From positions 5,411,001 to 5,475,000 of the forward strand of contig CM043967.1 of assembly GCA_014529385.2 (NCBI GenBank): a DNA stretch of 64,000 nt, in the 5' to 3' direction. Every line of letters begins with the position of its first letter. The first letter of the stretch is position 1. The position numbers and the translations under genes were made by a program. The stretch is from Adiantum capillus-veneris. Its lineage: Eukaryota > Streptophyta > Polypodiopsida > Polypodiales > Pteridaceae. This document shows, piece after piece, positions 43,017 through 54,550 of the stretch. Under the pieces are notes generated by a model. That model ran no database searches. It was not told the DNA's origin and worked only from the letters and a program-made list of their open reading frames with translations.

Positions 43017-44461
43017 GGCATCATACACGTATGATGTCTGCCTGACACTTTTACACATGCAAATACCATTTTTTTTTTCACACCAGTCCCTTAACCATGC
43101 ATTATATAGCTCACCCACTAAGTCTCATGCAATTTGGACCACATCAAGCCACCATTTAGCCAAAAACCACCAAGTTGGAGTCTTTGGGAAAAATATGGAC
43201 TTATCAATAGGAAAAGTGCTCCAAACTCAAAGAAACTGACCCAGGGTATGCACATAGCATATGCATCCTATCCCCATGTTCAAATATCCATTTTGCAAGA
43301 TTAGACATCACACGTGTATGATGCATTAACCTGTCATGTAGAGGTTCTGTCAGCATTTTGAGTATTTAGATTTCATTATCATGGCACATATAGCCTCTAC
43401 ATCAAGTTTGGGCATGAGTTGGTCATTATACACCCTATTTTTCAAATTGAAGTGTCCGAAACACCTTCTATGGCATTGGGCACATGAGTACTAGTCCAAA
43501 TCTATATTTGCACACATCATGAGCTAGTTGTGTACATCAAGTTTAAGCCAAAAATTCCAACCTTTGAATTGACATGCTGCTATATTTTTGGGTACTCTAA
43601 AAGTTTTGCCACATCATTACAAGCTTCCCATCAAATTTTCATCCTATTTGGATATCATTTGACCTCTATTCACCCACAGGGAAGAAATTTGGACGCACAA
43701 ATCCCTTTCATGGCTTTTGACATCCATTTTAAAGCTCAATTTCAAATATGAAGCTATGGACACCATGCACATGCTATACACATCTTCTGCAATGAGTTTC
43801 AAGTAGTTTTGCATCAACAGACATCGCATATGATGTCTATTCACTCATGCGTTGCCGCCTCTTGAAGCACGTGTCAAACATGTTTGTGAAGGCTATATTT
43901 TGGGTAAGATGTAGCGTCCGAAGTTTCTGCCATACTCAACATTTTTCATCATGAGCATGTTCACCACACAATATAAAGGCCATGCATTTAATTGGGACAA
44001 GTTTGAGGAAGGTTGTGACCACTTGGAGCCCAAAGATGGAAAATCTGGGCCTAGGATACAATCTATGGCCCCAACCACATGAATCCATCTCTAAATCAAA
44101 GTTTGAGATGATCAAAGAGATCCTACAAATCAAATTTGGGCCAAAAATCTTAACAGAGACATCATATACATATGATGTCTTTAGCTGGTCAAATGACCAA
44201 TCTGGGGAAATTTCTCACTTCCAATGTCGTTATCCCATTATTTTTGCCCACAACTCAAGCTCCATCAAGTTTCAACTCTTTATACCCATCTAAACCCAAG
44301 TTTTGGAACTTTGAAGCTCTATACCTGATTTTTGGCTTCAAACACATGAGAACAATTCCAAATCAAAGTCTGATACCACATGAGTCTATGCCATGGTAAA
44401 ACCCAGCTCTGGTACAAGTTGGCCCCTTTGGACAAGGTAGACAACATACGCGTATGATGTC
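43017..44461. repeat. Palindrome array B: five copies, period about 285 bp
   Basis: Variants of the array A palindrome at 43017 (CATCATACACGTATGATG core), 43304 (ACACGTGT centre), 43820 (four bases shorter), 44158 (ATATACATAT centre) and 44440 (ACGCGT centre). Spacings are 287, 516, 338 and 282 bp; 516 suggests one lost palindrome. Units share phrases with array A such as 'CAAATTTTCATCCTATTTGG'. The array stands upstream of the TatB ORF (44804). Confidence 0.85.
43852..43926 (+). pseudogene. 75-bp copia integrase fragment captured in array B
   Basis: Matches Cop1 32094-32169 (TTGCCGCCTCTTGAAGCAC... to ...GGGTAAGATG.AGCG) with about nine differences. It begins 14 bp after the palindrome at 43820, in the same orientation as the array's ORF. 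Confidence 0.9.
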
Positions 44462-44803
44462 TCACTAGCCTGAATATGTACTTGAAACCTAATTTGACCT
44501 ATTCTAAGTCTTCATTACATGATTGTGAGAGCATCTATCAAGTTTCATCCCCTCTGGACCTCATTTTCTCAAAACTAAGCTAAAATCCAACTTCAAATCT
44601 TGAAGGGATTTCTAATGGTCACAGCTTACCCAAATGACATCCGAATTGAAATCTAGGCATATATCCATGATGTACATGATATGGGCTATGCAAATATGAA
44701 GAATTACCTCATTCTGAACACATTTTTCAATTAGCTCATCAATTTCCAAATTTTGAATAAGACACTAACTTTTGCACTTGGAGTGTGCACGCAAGATCAA
44801 TGG

Positions 44804-47800
44804 ATGCCAGCAAGTCACCAACAAAGAAGAAAAAACTTTCCTTAAAAGATATAATTGTAGAAGCAGAGCCATTTACCATCCCAAATGAAACACTAAAACC
44901 GATCCTAAAGCTTGGATGGATGAAGCCACATTAGACAAAGAAGGTATAAGGCTATATTAGGGAACATTTAGAGACCAACAAAGGTAATACAATTGACGTG
45001 AAAATGATTCCAAGAGAGCTAAATGAGTATGCTAACAAAGACGGCATCCTCAACCACCTAGAGAGGGTGGACTTGCACGCCTTCTTCACATCAAGGCCAG
45101 CTGGTGACGACGTCCAAAGAATCTATGAGCTGACAACAACCATCAAGAAAGATGGCACATCAACTCTCACCACACTAAAACGGAAAAGCATAGAAGTTGC
45201 CATTACACCTCAAATCATTGCTGATGCCTTGGGGCTGCATTATGACGGTAGCTCTATCCGTGAGAGAAGAGATGAAGTGAAGGTGTATTCGCAAAAGAAG
45301 ACCAATCCCACCTTTTAGGATCTGCAAGTTGTACAATCAATTCTTTCATGTCTCCAACAAGCAGCCACAAAAGTACACAACCCCACCACATGCTATTGCC
45401 ACCACAATTACTTGGGCACTGGGAAGCAGTATACCAAAATACATGAACTACGCCCAATACATATATGAACAGGTAGTGGGCTTGGGGACGAAAAGCCAAA
45501 ATACATCGGTGGGGCAGAAATTCTTACAAAGATTGCATATGAAGCTATTGGAACAAGAGGACAATCACAAAACCCACCTACACAAAATGAGTGGATGTGA
45601 CTGAAAGAGGATGAACCACTAATGGCACCACCTGTGTCGACAAGGCTTAGAAGGAGGCTAGATCTAGTTTAAGAAGAAAAGAAAAAAGAGCAACCGAAAA
45701 AGAAAAGAAAGATCGTGATGGCCAAAGAGGAAAAACCAAAGGAGACAACAAGTCAAAAGGCAGCCCACATTGAGAGATTGATCAAGAAATTCAAGGCTGA
45801 ATGGGCACTCAAGGGAGATTTCGAGGAGTATTGGGTGCTAGACCTAGTAAAGATTGGGGGGAGCTCCTCAAGATCACTAGAAGATCATTTTGATCACTAC
45901 ATTCAAGCTTATGAAGAATCTAAAAAAGTGATTGAACAACAGAATTTAGAGCCTTTCACTGTCCAAAGAGGTCCAATATATCAAAATGAAGTTGAAAGAG
46001 ATGCCAAAAACACAAGTGAAGGAGGACAAAGAAAGTGAACAAGGAGGAAGTACCCCACCACGGAACCTTCCCCGGGGCCTAATCCTCAACATCCTAGACC
46101 TAAACCCCAACATCTTAGCAGAAGGATTACCTAAGAAGAAATCTGCGACTGAATCAATGCTAGAAGAGAAAGAAAATGCCAAAAGATGCACCTATGAAGA
46201 CCTCCTCAAAGCTAGATATTCATTTGAGGATGCATCTGGGGCTATATATGGCACCTCTATCCCACCATGGGCTACAAAGGACAAAGAGAAGGCTAAAGAA
46301 AAGCTCAGGGACCAAGATACACAAAGAAGACCACAAGAAATGCACTCACCACAACCTGGAATACCAGGGTTAATACAACCTTCACCCATGCCATGGAAAC
46401 CTTTGGCCAACCCTTGGGAGACCTCCTCCAGTAGGTGTCCTGCTAAGTATGGGTCACCAAGTTCTGCTATTAGGCCCACCCCCGAGACCATTGGCAAGAA
46501 ACATGGTAGTAGCTAATGAAGAAGATGCGAGATCCGCTCATCGGATAATAGACATAATTAGAACGCAATCTCTCACACTAGCAAAGGAAAATAGCATGCT
46601 CTGAACAAGGGAGGGAAATATGCAATAATAATATGACAACCTCACAAGAACTCTCTAGGTAACAAGTCAAAGAGCTGAGGTGGTGGAGCAACAGCTTGAG
46701 GCCCTCACTAAAACACTAAGGGATGCTGAGAGAGAAAGAGACACCCTTACACTACAGATTGTAGAGATCTCAAGCAAGATAAAGGGCTTGCATGACAAGA
46801 AAGACAAGATAGAAGACGAACTAGAAGCGGCCAAGGATGAGGTAGTGGACCTAAAGGAAAACTTAGCGCTCCAAGAACTCACCATACAAAGACTCAGAGA
46901 AACTCCAAGGGCTGCAAGAGCAAGTGTTGGAGTTGCTAATCAAGCTATGTAGGCCTTGGAAGCACAAATCTTAGCACTCCAAAAAGAACTAAAGTTAGAA
47001 CAATGACAAAGAGTGCACATGGAAAAAGGATCTTTGGCAGAGCTAAAAAAGAAACTAGAGATAATGCAAGAGCTACTGGTCAATCAACTAGAAGAGACTA
47101 CAAGAAGAGATGAGTTTGCACATCATCAGATATTGAAGCTCCGACAAGACTTAGAGGAAGCAAGGTCATAGGAGACAGAGCGAGGCCCTAGTGACCTAGG
47201 CGTCAACTCACAAAATGAGCCTATGGAAATCCTTGAAGGCGCAAAAGATCCACATCACCTGGAAGAGCAAGGACACATGCAAGAAGATAAGGAACACACC
47301 TTAATGGTGGAAGAAAAGTCATGCCTCCAAACTTTGATTGAATAGGCCACAATAGAAGACCATAAGGAAGCCTTGGAGTGGGAAAAGCGGATGATCCACT
47401 TAGTTGGAGTCCAAGGGCTAGCCACAAATGTGCTTAGGAAAGAGCGGATGCAACCATCACTCCCCTACCCTCTCTTAAAGTACTAAGTCCTCACAAAAAA
47501 AAAGAGAATTGAAGCTGAAGGAATGGAGCTAGTGTACGACGGGGATGTCAAAAACCTAGACGCTACAAAGAAGATTGTGGACTTCCAACCAAAATGGAGA
47601 AAAGGGTGGCTCCTCAAATATTCCGGATTTCCAAAGTACCTGGTGGAAGCCCCCAAAACATAAGGGATGACACTTTGTTTTGTCCAGTACCTCAAGTACG
47701 CTCTTGGTCAAACCATGCCAGGATTTTGAAGCAGCATCCTACCTGGCTAAATTACTCATGAATGCCACCACCCAAGGAGGAAGAGAGAATAAGTGTCTCT

Positions 47801-48169
47801 TCTATGGTGAAAAATCTAAAGGGAACCATTAATATTTTCATTGGCTCCCATGAATAAACATGTGTGATGATCAAAACAATCTGCAAGACCCTCCTGACTT
47901 GCATCAAAGTATTTGCATCGTCCAAAGCCACAGACTCAAGTCTACTATCAACAGGCGACACCGTCACCAAAATGATCTATGATTTGTCAAAGCACCCATC
48001 CCCGGAGGTGTTACATTTGTTCTATCAAACACTATTGTTTTTGCTAAACTACCACATACATGCTTTTGAAGAAGCATTCTACACAGGATTGTTAAGGCCA
48101 AATGATAAGCATCAAAAACATAAGATATTGTCATATCTAAAGATGTTGAAGCCACCAGGCTTCCATTGA
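44804..48169 (+). pseudogene. TatB coiled-coil ORF (ORF1-like), broken
   Basis: ATG at 44804 (MDASKSPTKKKKLSLKDIIV), stop at 44934. It continues 44998-45318 with a 'SIEVAITPQIIADALGLHYDG' block, loosely like the N-terminal part of plant mobile-domain/retroelement proteins, then 45325-45604, 45715-46038 and 45986-46516 (Pro-rich). A long heptad coiled coil follows (46680-47170; EQQLEALTKTLRDAERERDT and on, two stops inside). The last blocks are 47500-47650 and 47864-48169, with 'HAFEEAFYTGLLRPNDKHQK'. No gag knuckle, protease, RT or integrase occurs, so the element would depend on enzymes from elsewhere. The family is not recognised. Confidence 0.55.
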
Positions 48170-48232
48170 GCAAGGGATCCACCTGAAGAACCAACAAAGA
48201 CAAAGACCTGTCATGCCATGGATGACATGGAT

Positions 48233-48247
48233 GTGGAGGGGGGGAGA
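48233..48247 (+). promoter_or_regulatory. TatB polypurine tract
   Basis: GTGGAGGGGGGGAGA, a pure purine run apart from one T, placed between the last ORF and an LTR-like stretch. Confidence 0.55.
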
Positions 48248-48740
48248 TAGCTAAATATTGGAAAGCCCATTTTTGTATAATTCAATTTGACAAACTCCAT
48301 TATGATTATTTTTTGAGACTTCATCAAGTTTCCAAATTTTAATATATTAAATATGTGGATTAGCCAAACCCATGGTAGAAAGTAGGAGGTAATTTTGATA
48401 AGTTAGAATCTCCAAGGCTGAGGTATAGAATCCAATTTTTGTAACCCTAAGGGAAACTCTTTTGAGCTCAACTAAGCATGTTGTGACTGTGTGTTTTGTG
48501 TGAGAGAGTGAGTGAGATCTTCTTCTACTCTCTACGCACGCTACAGAAGCTACATTGCAAAGGCAACTACACCATTGCATTAGTAATGGTGAGAGCGACA
48601 CTTCAATGCCAAGCTTGCACAATTCCAGTCTCTTCACGAAGAGCTCTCCCACGAGCTTTGTAGTGATTTTTCTCTCTAACCGTGCATCCATTTTGTGATT
48701 GCTATATGTCATTGTGTTCACGGCGAGTCGAACTACACTT
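48248..48740 (+). repeat. Probable TatB 3' LTR
   Basis: Begins right after the polypurine tract (TAGCTAAATATTGG, not TG). It contains an R/U5-like stretch 'GACTGTGTG...GAGAGAGTGAGTGAG' that resembles 'GACTGTGTGCGAGAAAGAAAG' in the TatA LTR. There is no second copy, so both borders are uncertain. Confidence 0.45.
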
Positions 48741-48745
48741 TAAGC

Positions 48746-49330
48746 CTAAACACGCTGAGAATTAGTGGCATCATAGTAGTGATCAAAGAAAACTTGTTGT
48801 TCCTCAATCAGTTCTATGGATACCATTTTGATAGGAAGTATGTCGTATCCCTTTTCATCATAGAATTGTGTGGGTGTGAATTCATTGACACATACATCCA
48901 TACTTGCCAAAATCCAAGTCCATTCAAATGGTTGAAACAAAGTGTTCTAGAAAGGCTTCTAGCACATACTCAACACCATTTACTTCTTGGTCTAAGATAC
49001 AATACTCTCAATGTAAACTACCATTATCAGAGGCCCCACGCATCCAAATTGGTGTGTCTTTGCATAACCATGATGGGAGTTTAGTTTCAGTTGATGTCTT
49101 TGAATCCAATTCCTAGATTGGTGTCCTTAAAACATCTTTATATGAATGGTCTTTTAGGTTTACTCATGTAACTGATCCAACTTCTTTCGAGTAGAGGTAG
49201 TCATTTTCCCAGTCTTGGATCAACTATATTTGTATCATGAAATGTTGTTCTAAAATGATTCCATAGATTAGTTTTTCCTCAAAATCTACAATGGCAAAAG
49301 TATGTTGGTAGTCAATTCCACAAGAGCTAA
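48746..49330 (-). pseudogene. TatC region after protease
   Basis: Frames with stops, including 'VNEFTPTQFYDEKGYDILPIK' (48940-48746). This is the region between protease and RT in Tat-like elements; no conserved domain can be named. Confidence 0.35.
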
Positions 49331-49339
49331 TTATCACAT

Positions 49340-49560
49340 TCTCAAATTATTCAATGGGTTTCTCAATGTGCCCATTTGCCAATGGCAGTTTCATTCATGT
49401 TTGCCTAATTGTTGACTTTCCCCAAGCTTCCCAAACTGCTTTGTTGCAATGGTGACACCTATCCCACTTTCTAGAATAGCCATGGCTGTTACATCATTGT
49501 ATAGCACTAGAAGGGTTGTAATTTTCTCATTTCCTTTGCAGTAATCTCCAACTTTGTTCA
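49340..49560 (-). pseudogene. TatC aspartic protease remnant (E-S-G)
   Basis: Minus-strand frame VLYNDVTAMAILESGIGVTI gives the retropepsin site, with Glu (codon at 49469-49471) in place of the catalytic Asp. Later fragments ('PLANGHIEKPIE', 'FAIVDFE', 'LIQDWENDYLY') follow the order of the Tat protease and its 'qDWgnDYlYl' trailer. Several in-frame stops are present. Confidence 0.65.
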
Positions 49561-49981
49561 TAGGCATGGATCTAACAATTTTATCTGTGCTTCTTCTTCA
49601 CACAAATCTTTAAGGTTTTTTATGGTTAGCCCCATTATGCCCATTTTTTCCATGATTCCTTGTAGATCCCTCCATAGATATGGTTGTATCTTCAACAATT
49701 CACCCAACGTGATGGTACATTGAATGTGAGCCAACATGATTGACTACAAATTCTCCACATCCAAAGTTTGCTTTGGTCTATTCAGTTTTGTGGCTTTACA
49801 TATCGAATTTTTTCCTCCCAATATGAGGAAAATGTTTGGAGTGCGAGCCTTAAATAGGCTTGACTGCTTTGATTCCAAATCTCCATACAAAGATTGTTCA
49901 TTCAACTCCTTGGGTGGTTGATCCAGCCAAACTTCCTCAACTGGAGCTGACTTCAGTGTTAAGCATCCATCATTTACTTCT

Positions 49982-51491
49982 CTAAATCGTTCCCACAGAT
50001 GGTTTGGCCAATCCTCCATTCATCAAGAAATGTCCATCTTTTTTATCACATTGCATGTAGTACGCTTCAACTAGTCTAGCATTCTTATCTGGCTTTGGAC
50101 AATCATTTTTCCAATGGTCATCTAAACCACAATTATGCCAATTCGCTATTCTTAGCTTAGGCATTTGTTTTATCATGGGTGGTCTGGCTCCCTAGTTTGT
50201 AATAGAGTAAACCAGTGCTGCCTGTGGAGGTGTTTGATAAACTTGTTCTACCATGGTAGGAGTTGGCTAAGTGTACCACTCATCCTCTATTCCCAAGGGT
50301 AACAAACTTTCTTCGTTATATGGCGTAACTGACACTATCCATAGGTGGTTTTTGGATCGACCCCATGTTATGAGGATACCTATACATCGGTTGTCCATGT
50401 TGTCTCATCAATACATACTAGACATTTCCATCGTATTTAGGCTTGTAGTAGCACTTGTTTGTTTCATGGTTTGTCCATTTTCCCTCAACGGGACACCATT
50501 TTGATGGTGTGGGTAGTCCCATAGGTTGCCCTTGTGGTGGACCATGTCTTGAACTTTGCATTGGTATTCTTTTCATGTTAGTCATCATATCATTCATGCA
50601 TTTGAGAATGTCTTCAATAGCATTTGCATGAGCTTCCATAGTTGGCCCTTCCTGTGCATGTACATTTGATGTGGTACGCTCACTTTGAAGGTCCTTAACG
50701 ACGCTCTCCTCATTAAAGATTTTGCAATTATCCCCCAAGTCTATTGCATCTAGGATGCATGCTTCCCAAGTTGTATGTTTCTTGCTATACCAAATGGAAT
50801 TCTACTCTTTGTTGAGTAAACCTTCTAGGGAAAATGAGACAAGTCTCTCCTCGGCTAGAATATCCAACTCCGGACATCTGTCAATGTATTGCCTTATTCG
50901 ACTCACATAGTCTTTCACAAGTTCTCCTTATTTCTGTTTAAAGTTGTAGATTTGTGCTACCGTCTCATGTTTCCCTTTTTTAAGCAAGAAAAAACAAATC
51001 TCATAGCCAATGTTGGTAGATCAATAATTGATCTAGGTGGTATGGCCTGGAATCAAGCTAAGGCTTTACCTTCCACAGCCATTCCAAACCCCTCAAATGG
51101 AGTATGGAAGTCCATAATACGTTCACCTCTTAGGAACTATCTAAAGCTTGCTAAATGGTGATATGGATTGCCAAATCCAGTGTACTTTTTGACCCATTTT
51201 TGAAAGTCAATTTGGTATGACCCTACGGTTATGTTTAACTCCCACTCTCTTGGCCGGTGCTTCTCCCACTAAGCCTTCAAACTAGTTTCTTGGTAGGTGT
51301 GACTCATGTGGACCACTTCTTGTCGTGGTATCACTTGTTCTTCTCCGCTTAATGGTGGTTTCTATGTCTGTGCCCCAATTTCCATCATTGAGGTGGCTAC
51401 CTTGAGCCGTGATTACACTTTGACTGGCCATACTACCAAAGGATCTTTCATTTGGTCCCAAATTTTGTTCTGTTTTAGGTCTCATACCCAT
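49982..51491 (-). pseudogene. gag: TatC gag and zinc knuckle
   Basis: Minus strand. The capsid-like part (51170-50780) has 'TVAQIYNFKQK.GELVKDYVS' and 'RIRQYIDRCPELD', matching the TatA gag positions 'IVSQIHGFKQKEGES' and 'RYVKFCP'. 50738-50418 contains KWCPVEGKWTNHETNKCYYK, the same unusual Cys/Trp block as in TatA. 50176-49982 has 'NWHNCGLDDHWKNDCPKPDK', a CCHC-like knuckle whose first Cys is replaced. Stops interrupt it. Confidence 0.7.
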
Positions 51492-51758
51492 GATGATTTC
51501 TTAGATTGTGTACCCCTGGTACTTTGTCTGTGCAAGCAACAACCTCCTTCGGAGTCATCATAATAAAGTTATTATTATTATAACAATAACAATCCCTAAA
51601 GAGATGGATGGGAAGGTCTGCTAAGCCTTTCTTCCTTATCTTGAAAATACATATGATATTCAAGGGCTTCAACTATCCTGATTTAGCATGAGTGGTCCAT
51701 ATCAAATCCATAACATTAGTGTCCATATGGGTAGGTACGGGTTTTAAAGGTTAAGCAT

Positions 51759-52037
51759 CTATTTGGTCATACCTTCTAATTCTAACACTGGTGGTCCCTC
51801 TTTAGTGGTAATATCTAGGATCAAAGTGTCAGCTTCTAATCCCCATTTGTCCACAGTGTCAGGTTTCTTTATTTTGAGGTAGTGCACTCCGTTTTGGTTC
51901 ATATAGAATGTATCTTGCTTATTGGCTATAACCTCTTCTTCAAAATCAGCTGTGCGATTATTGATCTTGACCACATAATCTTCATTAGGATCCATATAAA
52001 TTTGGGCCCCATGCTTGTTAGTCTTGTAGAAGGTCAA
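51759..52037 (-). pseudogene. TatC N-terminal ORF
   Basis: 92 codons, MTFYKTNKHGAQIYMDPNED at the start, Asp/Glu/Lys-rich, ending LELEGMTK. It takes the position of the MSTLVSN... start of TatA (27080), but the two are hard to align. Confidence 0.45.
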
Positions 52038-52591
52038 AATGTGCTTGAACGTGAGAGTAGTTCCAATCCCCTGATTGAGTTGAGAAGGAAGAAATCTGGG
52101 AACTTGATTCAGAGTAATTGTTTGACAATTCTTCCACTATAGTCTCTAAAGGCTTCCCTTGGTTTACACTCTCCTATGTAGATATTCTACTCTTAGTTTC
52201 TCTATTATAACCTTGATTCACGACAATACGGCCTGACCTTAGGTACATAAAGATTGGAACTCCTCAATGAAAACAAATATCTTTCCTTCGGTACCAATAC
52301 CAACCCATTTTTTATAGTTGTAAATCCAACTTGGTAGCTTTCCAAGCTAGATCCCAATCAAGGGTATATAATTAGTCTCTAGATCTGCAAGAATATATAA
52401 GGATTCTCAGTGCAATTTTTTACTTCAATCCTGTCAAAACAACCACAAGGTCAATTTACAACCTTCAAATATGGAAAACTCAATTCCAAGTAGCAAACAA
52501 TATCCAAATGACTTCAAACTTACTAGGCCAATTGCATATGGTGTCTATCAGCTTTCTGGACCAAAACATTTCAACATGGAACCCTAGCAGG

Positions 52592-53594
52592 AGATAATAG
52601 GCGCGCTTATTATCTACTGGGCCAAAAAATGACAATTCTTCGCTTTTTTTGGTCCACACTAGTTAAGCATGTGTCCAACAAGCCCTGAATGTGGGTATCT
52701 CAGTTTTTGGTCAATTTGGCCTATTTTCACAAGAGTTTTTGTATTCAAAAATTTAATTGCAAATCAAGTGGTAATACAAGTCAAATGATGTCGAAATACT
52801 TGAAAATTCTTCCGAGCACTCTATTGCTACCCTAGGCCCAATCCCCTTTGAAAAAACTTGCAAAAGTTCAATTTTTAGGGCAGGAGATATTATCTCCAAG
52901 ATCAAAATGAAGTAATTTTTCAATTTTTTTTGGCTTATACTAGATGTCCACACTCTAATCAAGCCACAAATCAAGTTTCATGAAGTTTGGTTCAATTTGG
53001 AAGTTTCTAGGCCAAATTTTGTGTTTGCAGTCTGGTTTAAATGATTTTTTAGCCTATCTAACAACTTACAAGAACAAATGCTACCAAACTTGAATCAAAG
53101 CCTCCTTACACTTACTTATACAAGTGGAGTTGAGAAATGGTCAAAATTTTACTTTTTTGCCTTCCCATATATTAAGCGCGCTTATTATCTAAGTGGTGAT
53201 TTGTGCAAAAATTTTCAATATTTTCACTTCCCAAAGTTGTAACAAGGTGTTTAAAGACCTGGCAAGAAGTTTGGTTAAATTCTATGCAGTATCAAGTGTT
53301 CTTACCTTCAATTTTTTGTCCATTCAGAGAGAAGGTTGTTTTGGCCCAAATTTGCCCCCAAATGGAATTAAAATCACTTGTGCCTTCACAAAAGTATTAA
53401 CATATCACAAACAAGATATCCATGTGAAAAACGTTTAGCTTCATGCTTGAGAAAAAAAGTGCTTATTATGTACAAGTTAAAATCTGCACTTTTTTGGGAG
53501 TTTGCTGGCCTCAGGTGTTATACAAGCTCGTGCAAGCACTTTTAGCCAATAAAACCTATTTTTTCATGCATCTATCATTGGGGAGATAATAAGC
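52592..53594. repeat. Palindrome array C: period 284-291 bp, different palindrome
   Basis: Half-site AGATAATAAGCG followed by its reverse complement. 52592-52615 is complete with one mismatch, and 53167-53190 has three changes in the left arm. 52883-52897 is a collapsed copy (GGAGATATTATCTCC). 53455-53470 keeps only the right half and 53584-53594 only the left half. The first four start points are 291, 284 and 288 bp apart. Units contain 'CAAGTTTCATGAAGTTTGG', like arrays A and B. It lies 555 bp upstream of the TatC ORF. Confidence 0.8.
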
Positions 53595-53740
53595 TGATTT
53601 TTTGTCAAACTTTGAAAATTTTCTTGAAAGTTGATTTTTGACTTACCTGTATGTTGTTATAGCCTTTCCAAGATCAATGATGACCAAAAATGCTAATTTG
53701 AAGCTTTGAACTCACCTTATAAGTCCCATACTTGAAAACT

Positions 53741-54550
53741 ATGAAATTTTTGCAAGCACCTTCAGTGATGTCAATTTAGAGGATGAGATGGATCAAAAAC
53801 TTCCTCAATTCCTTAAGCAAACGTTGAGAAAAAACTTTTCTATGAAATATTTGGGCAAATGAAATCATTTTCTTTGTATGTGTATCAAGAGAGGCAAGAA
53901 AATGGTAATTCTTAATTTGTCTCAGTAATCTTATATCCACAAGGTCTTGCAACATTTCAATATGCAGAGGGGGAAGGTATTGAGTACCTTTCCCCTACCA
54001 TCATATTTGAAATCCATATTCTTCAACTGTAGGTGTTAAACCCAAAATGGGAGTAGTTTTATATTTTCAGTTAAGTGTTTGTACTCTTTCAAGAGATGGT
54101 TAGTTGTAGTTTGAAAAGGGACAAACCTCTTCATGTCAGAAAATGGATTATTCTCTGATGGTTGTAACGTTTTGGATGTGTGGAATGAAAAAGAAGGAGA
54201 GGATTGACGCCTTGTGCAATGTCGAATTCTTGTTTTCCTGGGTATTCAGTTTTCAGTTCATAATGATTGAAACAAGAGTTTCAGGGTTTTGAAAGTGTTT
54301 TCATGCAGTTTCAGGTGTTTGTAGGTTCTTGATAGTTTTTGTGCAGAAATATTCAATGCAGATAGTTTCAGTGCAGACAGTTTCTATGTAGTCAGTTGCA
54401 GTTCAGTTCAAGCAATTGCACTTTGCTGTTGTAGGCAATATTTGTTTCTTGAAAGTATGCCAGTTATGCAGTACATAACTTTATGTAGTTTTCTGAAGGT
54501 TATTTTAATATGTGGTCATTGTTGTTTGCTATTGCTTTGATATTTACTTT
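53741..54550. other. No gene; repeated CAG(A/T)(C/T)AGTTT motifs and a hairpin
   Basis: GGGGGAAGGTA/TACCTTTCCCC (about 53969-53995) is an 11-bp-arm hairpin. 54300-54420 has 'GCAGATAGTTTCAGTGCAGACAGTTTC'-like phrases that recall the GCGTTTTCAG leader repeats of Gy0. Confidence 0.45.

Larger units (their letters stand above)
48741..53740 (-). mobile_element. TatC: Tat-like gypsy fragment on the minus strand
   Basis: Read on the minus strand: palindrome-array leader (53594-52592), N-terminal ORF (52037-51759), gag (51490-50180), knuckle (50176-49982) and protease (49560-49340), then a spacer to ~48741. The fragment stops before RT. LTRs and primer site were not located. Gag and the W..W-TNHE-CYY block match TatA. 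Confidence 0.65.
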
